Source of the DNA: an uncultured Gammaproteobacteria bacterium
GTDB lineage: Bacteria; Pseudomonadota; Gammaproteobacteria; Halothiobacillales; Halothiobacillaceae
Length of the DNA stretch: 5,146 nt
Direction of reading: 5' to 3'
Assembly (NCBI GenBank): GCA_938004235.1
Contig: CALKWL010000150.1
Location: forward strand, 1 to 5,146
The notes under the pieces were generated by a model. It did no database searches. It was not told the DNA's origin and was given only the letters and a program-made list of their open reading frames with translations. Positions 1-5,101 of the stretch are shown here, piece by piece; position 1 is the first letter of the stretch, and each line of letters starts with the position of its first letter. The position numbers were made by a program, and so were the translations under genes.

Positions 1-47
1 GAGATTGACTGACGTGACTGGAGTTCAGACGTGTGCTCTTCCGATCT
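1..47 (+). other. Illumina P7-side adapter with 8-nt index (contamination)
   Basis: Positions 14-47 match the standard TruSeq read-2 adapter from GTGACTGGAG through GCTCTTCCGATCT. Positions 1-5 (GAGAT) fit the end of the P7 primer, which leaves 6-13 (TGACTGAC) as the sample index. This is library sequence, not genome, and should be trimmed. The real insert begins at 48. Reading frames that enter this stretch give artificial peptides: TGVQTCALPI on the plus strand and RSEEHTSELQS on the minus strand, the latter fused to the transaldolase frame. Confidence 0.98.
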
Positions 48-305
48 TACGTCGCGTGCAATCAAATGCTCGTAAATGCTTTCAAGATCAACGAGCTCCA
101 GGCGGAGGTTGCGCAAATCTGCACGGTAGTAGGCCGGTGATTCGCGCAAGGCCTTGTCCAGAATGGATGGGTTGGAGGTCACCCCGCGTACGCCCAGATG
201 GTCAATTGCATACTTCAAGCGCCCTTCGAGCGCTTGAGCACGCGAAAGATTATCCAGCCAGAGACTTTGACCTGTGACGGCTGTGTAGGTGGACAAATCG
301 TGCAT
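48..305 (-). CDS. tal: Transaldolase, N-terminal fragment (3' end lost at contig edge)
   Basis: Transaldolase moves a dihydroxyacetone unit between sedoheptulose 7-phosphate/glyceraldehyde 3-phosphate and erythrose 4-phosphate/fructose 6-phosphate in the cytosolic pentose phosphate network. Only the first 86 codons are present, read from ATG at 305-303. The fragment shows GQSLWLDNLSR (residues 12-22) and RGVTSNPSILDKAL (40-53), the hallmark N-terminal motifs of the long transaldolase family. The usual F after SNP(S/T)I is L here. The catalytic lysine lies further along and is not in the window. AGGAG (complement of 312-316) sits 6 nt before the ATG and supports this start. The gene begins 77 nt after the pfp stop on the same strand with no clear terminator between, so the two are probably cotranscribed. 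The frame stays open through the adapter, so an automatic call would add false residues; real sequence stops at 48. Fusion to another domain (such as Tal-Pgi) cannot be excluded. Confidence 0.9.
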
Positions 306-382
306 GACGGGCTCCTGTGGGAAGGGTTGGACGATTCTCGTCACGAGACTAGCTCATTCGGACAGTTCCCGCGCCCTTTCGC

Positions 383-1630
383 TCAAACCTCGAACGGCGG
401 CAGCTTGGCAGGGGTGTGTTGCAATTTGAGCTTGGCGAACACAGGCAGACCATCGCGGAATGGAGGGGCGTCTTCCCCCTGAATCAGGGGCAGCATGTAG
501 TGCCGCGCCGCTTCGGTGATGCCATAACCATCGGGGCGAATATATTCCGCTGGTACGGGCAATTCGATATCCGCCACATGATCCAGGTGAACGGCGTCAA
601 GCGTCCATAGGTAAGGAACATCGGAGGTGCGGCGAATGGCGACCATGACGTCTGTCTTACCTTCATGGGCAAAACTGACTGCCGCCGCACCGCAGGCGTA
701 GGCCTGCTCGACATCGACACGCGACGACAGATGCCGCGCAGAGCGCTGGAAATAGTCGGATACAGCCCAGTGGGTCTTGTAACCCTGTTCACGGGTGAGC
801 TTGGCCAGCATGGGTGCGAGTCCTCCGAGTTGCTCGTGGCCGAAAATTTCACTCTCTGCTGCCTGGGTGCAGAACTGACCCTTGCACATCAGGCCTTCGG
901 CGGCGACGACGATGCACCAGCCATGCCGGGCGATTTTTTCGTGCAGTGCGGCAATGAAGCGTTGCGGGTCGAAATCAATTTCTGCCAGCAAAATGAGCAA
1001 TGGGGTGTCTTCACCCTCGAAGGCCAGCCCGGCGGCGGCGGCCAGCCAGCCCGCGTGACGTCCCATGACTTCGAGAATGAAGACCTTGGTCGATGTGCCG
1101 GACATGGCGGCAAGATCCAGCGCCACTTCACGCACGCTGGTGGCAATGTATTTGGCGACTGAGCCGAAACCGGGGCTGGTGTCGGTCAGTGGAAGGTCGT
1201 TGTCGATGGTTTTCGGAACGCCGATCACGGTCAGATCCAGACCATGCTGGCGTGCAAATCGCGCCACTTTCGCTGCCGTCAGCATGGAGCCGCCGCCGCC
1301 GTTGTAGAAAAACGTGCCGATGTCGTGCGCTTTGAAAACCTCGACAAGGCGTGCGTATTGTTCAGGGTGAGTCTCCGGCGAGCCAATATCCATGCGGCAC
1401 GAACCAAACGCGCCGCCGGGCGTATGACGCAGCATGGCGATTTGGGCGGGGTCTTCTTGATCGAGGTCGTAGAGTTGCTCGCGCAGCACGCCGAGAATGC
1501 CTTCCTGCGCCGCAAACACCTTGCCGTATTTCTCCGGGAAGCGGCGTGCCGTTTCGATAACACCGCAGGCACTGGCATTGATTACAGCGGTCACGCCGCC
1601 TGACTGTGCGTAGAGAATGTTGTGTGCCAT
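383..1630 (-). CDS. pfp: 6-phosphofructokinase, pyrophosphate-dependent group
   Basis: The PPi-dependent enzyme reversibly phosphorylates fructose 6-phosphate to fructose 1,6-bisphosphate using pyrophosphate in the cytosol; some family members also act on sedoheptulose phosphates. The 415-residue protein is near the usual length. Visible features are YAQSGGVTAVINAS (7-20), TPGGAFGSCR (70-79), PKTIDND (139-145) with D143 as the expected catalytic base, MGRHAGW (189-195), AAEG (243-246) and QRSARHLSSR (295-304) for sugar-phosphate binding. Lys140 is the residue typical of PPi users, where ATP enzymes have Gly. The donor-site loop is odd: it reads NGGGGSMLT (110-118), whereas as I recall the family it is GGGDS or GGNDS followed by xDT. 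The Asp that disfavours ATP is thus Gly114, so the donor is less certain than the fold. GAGGAA (complement of 1638-1643) lies 7 nt before the ATG and fixes the start. It is divergent from fbp, whose enzyme catalyses the hydrolytic reverse step, and is followed by tal. Confidence 0.93.
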   Translation of the reverse strand: MAHNILYAQSGGVTAVINASACGVIETARRFPEKYGKVFAAQEGILGVLREQLYDLDQEDPAQIAMLRHTPGGAFGSCRMDIGSPETHPEQYARLVEVFKAHDIGTFFYNGGGGSMLTAAKVARFARQHGLDLTVIGVPKTIDNDLPLTDTSPGFGSVAKYIATSVREVALDLAAMSGTSTKVFILEVMGRHAGWLAAAAGLAFEGEDTPLLILLAEIDFDPQRFIAALHEKIARHGWCIVVAAEGLMCKGQFCTQAAESEIFGHEQLGGLAPMLAKLTREQGYKTHWAVSDYFQRSARHLSSRVDVEQAYACGAAAVSFAHEGKTDVMVAIRRTSDVPYLWTLDAVHLDHVADIELPVPAEYIRPDGYGITEAARHYMLPLIQGEDAPPFRDGLPVFAKLKLQHTPAKLPPFEV

Positions 1631-1665
1631 GGCGGAATTCCTCGATGTGTGGTGGTTGGTGCGGA

Positions 1666-1694
1666 TTGTCGCTGAGTGAACGCAGGGCTATCAT
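1666..1694 (+). promoter_or_regulatory. Predicted sigma70 promoter of fbp
   Basis: A -35 candidate TTGTCG (1666-1671, 4 of 6 to TTGACA) and a -10 candidate TATCAT (1689-1694, 5 of 6 to TATAAT) are spaced by exactly 17 nt. Transcription would start near 1701, giving a leader of about 52 nt before the fbp ATG at 1753. The -10 is framed by GGGC (1685-1688) and GCCC (1695-1698). The call rests on the match to consensus alone. Confidence 0.42.
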
Positions 1695-1699
1695 GCCCA

Positions 1700-1711
1700 A
1701 GTCACATGACT
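1700..1711. promoter_or_regulatory. 12-bp palindrome, possible operator
   Basis: AGTCACATGACT is two perfect 5-bp inverted arms (AGTCA/TGACT) around CA. It overlaps the predicted fbp transcription start near 1701, where a bound repressor would block initiation. No regulator family can be assigned from the sequence, and a palindrome of this size can occur by chance. Confidence 0.3.
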
Positions 1712-1752
1712 AATCAGTTTCATTCTAAAGCGTCTAACAAGAGGATTGCATT

Positions 1753-2757
1753 ATGCAGCTCGGCACCAGCCTGACCCATTTCTTAATCGAAAGCCAACGC
1801 ACCCATGCCGGCGCGACCGGTGAATTCACTTTGCTGATGAACGATATCGTCAGTGCGTGCAAGGTGATTTCCAACTACGTGAACAAAGGCGATCTGATCG
1901 GCGTTCTGGGCAGCGCCGAAACCGAGAACGTGCAGGGTGAGACCCAGAAGAAGCTGGACATCATCACCAACGACGTGTTCACCAACACCCTGATGCGCGG
2001 CGGTCAGGTGGCGGGCTTGGCTTCCGAGGAAATGGACGAGGTGTATCACCTGCCGGCGAATGCGCGTCGCGGCAAGTATCTGGTGGTGTACGACCCGCTC
2101 GACGGCTCCTCCAACATTGACGTCAATGTCAGCGTGGGCACCATCTTCTCCGTGCTGCGTGCGCCTGAAGGCGTGATTGACCCGCAAGAGTCCGACTTCA
2201 TGCAGCCGGGTACCGAGCAGGTGTGCGCGGGCTACTGCATCTACGGCCCGTCCACCATGATGGTTCTGACCACCGGTCAAGGCGTGAACATGTTCACCCT
2301 CGATCAGAACATCGGTGAATTCATGCTGACGCATGAAAACATCACCATTCCGGCGGACACCGCTGAGTTCGCCATCAACATGTCTAACCAACGCTTCTGG
2401 GAGGAGCCCGTGCGCAAATATGTTGCTGACTGCATCGCGGGTGAAACCGGCCCGCTGGGCAAGCGCTACAACATGCGCTGGATTGCTTCCATGGTCGCCG
2501 ATGTGCACCGTATCCTGACCCGCGGCGGTATCTTCATGTACCCAATCGACAGCAAGATCAAAGCTCAGGGCGGCAAGTTGCGTTTGATGTATGAAGCCAA
2601 CCCGATGGCCATGCTGGTCGAGCAGGCGGGCGGCATGGCGATCACCGGCACTGAACACATCATGTCCATCAAGCCAAGCAAGCTGCACCAGCGTGTGCCG
2701 GTTATTCTCGGCTCGAAGAATGAAGTACAGAAAGTGATGGATTACCACACTGCGTGA
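1753..2757 (+). CDS. fbp: Fructose-1,6-bisphosphatase class I
   Basis: This cytosolic Mg2+-dependent enzyme hydrolyses fructose 1,6-bisphosphate to fructose 6-phosphate and phosphate, in gluconeogenesis and, in autotrophs, in the Calvin cycle. The 334-residue protein matches the usual class I length and aligns end to end with E. coli Fbp as I recall it. Visible features are the N-terminal ATGEFT (21-26); GLASEE (88-93), whose glutamates bind metal; YDPLDGSSNIDVNVSVGTIF (113-132), with metal-binding D114 and D117; RYNMRWIASMVADVHR (238-253), in the substrate and dimer region; and the signature GKLRLMYEANPMA (274-286), with metal ligand E281. The start is supported by AAGAGGA 7 nt upstream. It is monocistronic, between its own predicted promoter and the terminator at 2783-2807, and divergent from pfp. 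Whether it also accepts sedoheptulose 1,7-bisphosphate cannot be read from the sequence. No disruption is seen. Confidence 0.97.
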   Translation: MQLGTSLTHFLIESQRTHAGATGEFTLLMNDIVSACKVISNYVNKGDLIGVLGSAETENVQGETQKKLDIITNDVFTNTLMRGGQVAGLASEEMDEVYHLPANARRGKYLVVYDPLDGSSNIDVNVSVGTIFSVLRAPEGVIDPQESDFMQPGTEQVCAGYCIYGPSTMMVLTTGQGVNMFTLDQNIGEFMLTHENITIPADTAEFAINMSNQRFWEEPVRKYVADCIAGETGPLGKRYNMRWIASMVADVHRILTRGGIFMYPIDSKIKAQGGKLRLMYEANPMAMLVEQAGGMAITGTEHIMSIKPSKLHQRVPVILGSKNEVQKVMDYHTA

Positions 2758-2782
2758 TGCGCATCCTGCGTACATGACACAG

Positions 2783-2807
2783 AAACCCCGCTTCGGCGGG
2801 GTTTTTT
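2783..2807 (+). terminator. Rho-independent terminator of fbp
   Basis: The stem is CCCCGC (2786-2791) and GCGGGG (2796-2801) closed by a TTCG tetraloop (2792-2795), the very stable C(UUCG)G form. It is extended by AAA/TTT pairs and followed by six T (2802-2807). It starts 25 nt after the fbp stop. On the minus strand only three T follow the stem, so it serves mainly plus-strand transcription. Confidence 0.95.
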
Positions 2808-2849
2808 GTGCCTGTTTACGATGTCGAGTGAATGACGTCTGCCGTCGCG

Positions 2850-2972
2850 AGGGTGACCCTGGGCGTGTCCGGCAAGGCGCGGGGTGCAAAAAATCGCGAG
2901 CGTAGCCGAGCCTACGTGAGCGACTTTTGGGGTTCCCGCAACACCGCCGGGCGCGTCCTGGCCTAGCACCCT
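2850..2972 (+). repeat. 123-nt imperfect inverted repeat, REP/MITE-like
   Basis: The two halves fold on each other. AGGGTG (2850-2855) pairs with CACCCT (2967-2972). GGGCGTGTCCGGC (2861-2873) pairs over all 13 positions with GCCGGGCGCGTCC (2946-2958), 10 Watson-Crick plus 3 G-U. A looser middle contains AAAA/TTTT (2889-2892 with 2925-2928). The tip is a 12-position hairpin (2894-2923). The wobble pairs are G-U only if the plus strand is transcribed; on the minus strand they become A-C mismatches. Size, convergent intergenic placement and symmetry resemble repetitive extragenic palindromes or a small non-autonomous element. Copy number cannot be seen in one window. No transposase or clear target-site duplication is present. 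Confidence 0.65.
2894..2923 (+). repeat. Inner hairpin with tandem G-A pairs
   Basis: TCGCGAGCGTAG (2894-2905) faces CTACGTGAGCGA (2912-2923) around the 6-nt loop CCGAGC. There are four Watson-Crick pairs, then G2898-A2919 and A2899-G2918 (tandem G-A), G2900-U2917 (wobble), then five Watson-Crick pairs. The tandem G-A arrangement holds only in the plus-strand transcript; the complement gives C-T mismatches. It forms the tip of the longer inverted repeat. Confidence 0.6.
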
Positions 2973-2991
2973 TCCGGCATCCATGCCGGAA
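2972..2991. repeat. Perfect 20-bp palindrome
   Basis: TTCCGGCAT and ATGCCGGAA are perfect 9-bp inverted arms around CC. As RNA it can form a 7-bp stem with a 6-nt loop on either strand. It abuts the 123-nt inverted repeat and lies about 75 nt past the rnt stop. With no T run on either side it is not a standard terminator, though it could shield the 3' end of the rnt transcript. It may be part of the same dispersed element. Confidence 0.65.
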
Positions 2992-3065
2992 GCTCGCTTC
3001 GCGGGAGAGGCGCTCGGCTCGTCCTGTGGCAGCCGCAGTAGGTGAGGGGATATTTTCACAAGCTC

Positions 3066-3725
3066 TCAAGCGCGTACAGCGTCCGACGGGCTCCCCCTGA
3101 AGTCCAGCGCTGGGCGGATATGCGTTCCCCACAGGTTCACAATGCTGCAAAACAGCAGGGCGGTCATTTCGGCATCGTAGAGTGCGCCGTGAGCCTGTTT
3201 GCCGTCAAAATCCAACCCGGCTTCCTTGCACGCCTTGGCCAGCACGGTCTGCCCATAGGCCAGGCCGCCGAGTGTGGCGGTGTCGAACACGGTAAACGGG
3301 TGAAAGGGATTTTTCTTGTGCGCAGTGCGCGTGGTCATGGCGTTCAAAAAGCCCAGGTCGAAATGTGCGTTATGCCCGACCAGCACGGCGCGTTTACAGC
3401 CTGTTTCCTTCATCGCGCGGCGAATTGGCGCGAACAGTAAGTCCAGCGCCTCGCGCTCTTCTATGGCGTGACGCAAAGGGTCGTGCGGGTCGATTTTGTT
3501 GACCTTGAGCGCCTCGTCGAGAATGCGCGCTCCAGGGAAGGCGGCAACATGCATCCCGATGCGTTCGCCGCTGCCCAGGCACCCCGCCTCGTCAAAGCCG
3601 AGAATCACCGCACCGATCTCCAGCACGGCATCGGTGGCGCAATCGAAGCCGCCCATTTCCATGTCCACCACGACGGGTAAAAAGCCGCGAAAGCGGCTCG
3701 CCATCAGGCTTTTGGGCGCACTCAC
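3066..3725 (-). CDS. rnt: Ribonuclease T (DEDDh 3'-5' exoribonuclease)
   Basis: RNase T removes 3' terminal nucleotides in tRNA end turnover and in maturation of 5S, 23S and other stable RNAs; it acts as a dimer. I chose GTG at 3725 because it overlaps the pyrC stop as GTGA, giving 219 residues. ATG at 3704 (212 residues) and TTG at 3737 (223) are also in frame, and none has a clear Shine-Dalgarno site. Counting from the TTG, the DEDDh residues are D25 and E27 (VVVDMEMGG), D127 (GHNAHFD), and H183 and D188 (AHGALYDAE). RFRGFLPVVVD (16-25) and KNPFHPF (142-148) match E. coli RNase T closely. Two differences stand out: Met28 after the catalytic Glu, where Thr is usual, and Val79 at the place of E. 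coli Phe77, one of the substrate-stacking phenylalanines as I recall; the other three (F31, F126, F148) are kept. Last gene of the DsrE-like/pyrC/rnt unit, likely translationally coupled to pyrC. Confidence 0.93.
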   Translation of the reverse strand: MSAPKSLMASRFRGFLPVVVDMEMGGFDCATDAVLEIGAVILGFDEAGCLGSGERIGMHVAAFPGARILDEALKVNKIDPHDPLRHAIEEREALDLLFAPIRRAMKETGCKRAVLVGHNAHFDLGFLNAMTTRTAHKKNPFHPFTVFDTATLGGLAYGQTVLAKACKEAGLDFDGKQAHGALYDAEMTALLFCSIVNLWGTHIRPALDFRGSPSDAVRA

Positions 3726-4756
3726 TGGATGCGCCAACGCAGGGTTTCGCCAGCGCGCAAGGGCACGAGTTCGATACCAGGCTCAACTTCAATCAGGGGG
3801 CGAGCCGCCCAGTCGTCCTTCACCAGGGTGATGCGGTCGGTGTTGCGCGGCAGGTTGTAGAAATCGGCGCCGAAGTGACTGGCAAAGCCTTCCAATTTGT
3901 CCAGCGCGCCCGCCTGTTCAAAGGCTTCGGCATACAGCTCAATCGCTGCATGAGCCGTATAGCAACCCGCACAGCCGCAGCTCGATTCTTTGGCTCCTTT
4001 GGGGTGCGGTGCGCTGTCGGTACCGAGGAAAAATTTCGGTTTGCCGCTGGTGGCCGCGTTGACGAGCGCCTGGCGGTGGGTTTCGCGCTTGAGAATGGGC
4101 AGGCAGTAAAAATGTGGGCGAATGCCGCCCACGAGCATGGCATTGCGGTTGTAGAGCAGATGGTGGGCGGTGATGGTTGCGCCGACATGCTCGGGCATGG
4201 CGTTGACGAAATCTGCAGCGTCCTGGGTGGTGATGTGTTCCATCACGATTTTCAGGGCGGGGAACTCGCGCTGCAAGGGCGCAAGCACGCGGTCGATGAA
4301 CACCTTTTCACGGTCGAAAATGTCGATGTTCGCATCCACAACTTCGCCGTGAACGCATAGCACCATGCCTTCTTTCTGCATGGCTTCGAAGACGGGGTAA
4401 ACCGCGCGAACGTCGGTCACTCCGCGGTCGGAGTTGGTGGTCGCGCCCGCCGGATAGAGTTTGACGGCGTGAATAATGCCGCTCTGTTTGGCACGGAGGA
4501 TTTCTGCAGGTGCGGTCTGGCCGGTGAGGTACAAGGTCATCAGCGGCTCAAAGTGCATGCCCGCAGGTACAGCCGCGAGAATGCGCTCGCGGTAAGCGAC
4601 GGCATCGTCTGTCGTGAGGACGGGCGGAACCAGGTTGGGCATGACGATGGCGCGGGCAAATTCGCGTGCGACGTCGGGCACGACGGCGCGCAGCATGGCG
4701 TTGTCGCGCAGGTGGATGTGCCAGTCATCCGGACGGGTGAGACTCAGTTGCATCAT
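3722..4756 (-). CDS. pyrC: Dihydroorotase, class II homodimeric
   Basis: PyrC reversibly cyclises N-carbamoyl-L-aspartate to L-dihydroorotate, the third step of de novo pyrimidine synthesis, in the cytosol. The 344-residue protein aligns throughout with E. coli PyrC (about 348). Zinc and catalytic residues are visible: DWHIHLRD (11-18) with H13 and H15; AVKLYPAGATTNS (97-109) with K99, expected to be carboxylated and bridge the two metals; VHGEV (135-139) with H136; MEHITT (172-177) with H174; and FLGTDSAPH (243-251) with the general base D247. GIRPHFYCLPILKR (211-224) and KESSCGCAGC (256-265) are typical of this class. The start is ATG at 4756, followed directly by a second ATG. A weak GCGGGG element lies 6 nt upstream, in the 12-nt gap after the DsrE-like gene. 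It overlaps rnt by 4 nt (GTGA). Nothing unusual in the protein. Confidence 0.97.
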   Translation of the reverse strand: MMQLSLTRPDDWHIHLRDNAMLRAVVPDVAREFARAIVMPNLVPPVLTTDDAVAYRERILAAVPAGMHFEPLMTLYLTGQTAPAEILRAKQSGIIHAVKLYPAGATTNSDRGVTDVRAVYPVFEAMQKEGMVLCVHGEVVDANIDIFDREKVFIDRVLAPLQREFPALKIVMEHITTQDAADFVNAMPEHVGATITAHHLLYNRNAMLVGGIRPHFYCLPILKRETHRQALVNAATSGKPKFFLGTDSAPHPKGAKESSCGCAGCYTAHAAIELYAEAFEQAGALDKLEGFASHFGADFYNLPRNTDRITLVKDDWAARPLIEVEPGIELVPLRAGETLRWRIQ

Positions 4757-4768
4757 GTTTCGCCCCGC

Positions 4769-5101
4769 TTACCAGGCAATATAGGCGTAGCCTTTTTCTT
4801 GCAGCTCCATCAGACTCGCGGCACCCACTTCTTCGACCAGGGCAAAGTCCGCCATGTCTTTCTTTTCCCAGCCGATGGTCTTCATCGTGTTGCCGCAGGC
4901 GATGTATTTCACGCCGTAATCGGTGGCCTGCGCCTTGACACGCTGGCGCAAAAGCTCGGGAATGTCGCGCTTGGGCTGCTTGGCCAGAAGGTGAATGCCG
5001 GGACCGAACACCACCACGGCAATGGCGACATTGTCTTCATACTTGGTCAGCATGGCGCTGATTGAGTTGAGAATATGTTCCAGATATTCCCACTCGGCGT
5101 G
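4769..5101 (-). CDS. DsrE/DsrF-like family protein, N-terminus missing
   Basis: The last 110 codons of a small protein are present. A Met codon at 5053 could start a 94-residue protein, but the frame continues upstream to the insert edge (HAEWEYLEHILNSISA before that Met), and this extension reads like family sequence, so I treat the gene as 5'-partial. Visible features are a hydrophobic strand NVAIAVVVFGPGIHLLA, YGVKYIACGNTM with a single conserved Cys (codon 4897-4895), WEKKDMADFALVEEVGAASLMELQEKGYAYIAW at the end, and no membrane segment or signal in the visible part. This is the DsrE/DsrF-like fold; in true DsrE/TusD proteins a cysteine carries sulfur during sulfur oxidation or tRNA thiolation. 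Here only the generic fold and Cys are visible, so no reaction is assigned. It lies 12 nt before pyrC, in the same operon. Beyond 5101 the frame runs on into adapter, which would add false residues. Confidence 0.82.
   Translation of the reverse strand, partial: HAEWEYLEHILNSISAMLTKYEDNVAIAVVVFGPGIHLLAKQPKRDIPELLRQRVKAQATDYGVKYIACGNTMKTIGWEKKDMADFALVEEVGAASLMELQEKGYAYIAW

Larger units (their letters stand above)
1631..1752. promoter_or_regulatory. Divergent pfp/fbp promoter region
   Basis: This 122-bp spacer separates the divergent pfp and fbp start codons and must hold both 5' control regions. Ribosome sites are clear at each edge: GAGGAA on the minus strand (1638-1643) for pfp, and AAGAGGA on the plus strand (1739-1745, 7 nt before the ATG) for fbp. 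For pfp the best -10 candidate I see is TAGAAT on the minus strand (1727-1722), but it has no convincing -35, so the pfp promoter is unresolved. A plus-strand promoter and a palindrome are listed separately. Confidence 0.7.
2808..3065. other. Non-coding spacer between convergent fbp and rnt
   Basis: These 258 nt separate the fbp terminator from the rnt stop codon. I see no believable gene. The centre is filled by a long imperfect inverted repeat and a perfect palindrome, listed separately. Outside these there is a small AGGGTGACCCT inverted repeat (2850-2860) and, at 2992-3065, sequence without recognisable features. No T-tracted terminator for rnt is visible on the minus strand. Confidence 0.8.

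Noticed and set aside
5..277. Plus-strand 90-residue open frame beginning at position 5
   Set aside because: Its first 14 residues are translated adapter, and the remainder is antisense to the transaldolase frame.
336..348. TCTCGTCACGAGA inverted repeat between pfp and tal as a terminator
   Set aside because: Five-base arms with a three-base centre and no following T run on the minus strand; too small to separate the two genes.
665..1162. Plus-strand 165-codon open frame inside pfp
   Set aside because: Antisense shadow of pfp with no recognisable domain.
2850..2991. Insertion sequence remnant
   Set aside because: No transposase fragment and no clear flanking target duplication; the symmetry fits a REP or MITE-like unit better.
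2742..3059. Minus-strand 105-codon open frame across the repeat region
   Set aside because: It spans the terminator hairpin and inverted repeat, has no ribosome site I can see, and resembles no protein family; similar frames would arise wherever the repeat lies.
2808..3065. CRISPR array or riboswitch in the long spacer
   Set aside because: There are no direct repeats with regular spacers, and the structure lies downstream of both flanking genes, which is the wrong place for a riboswitch.
1783..3150. Minus-strand open frame of 455 codons over fbp and the spacer
   Set aside because: It is antisense to the unmistakable fbp gene and runs through the terminator and repeat; its His/Arg-rich composition is typical of a shadow frame in GC-rich DNA.
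4469..5065. Plus-strand 198-codon open frame
   Set aside because: Antisense to pyrC and the DsrE-like gene, both with clear family motifs; no promoter or ribosome site.
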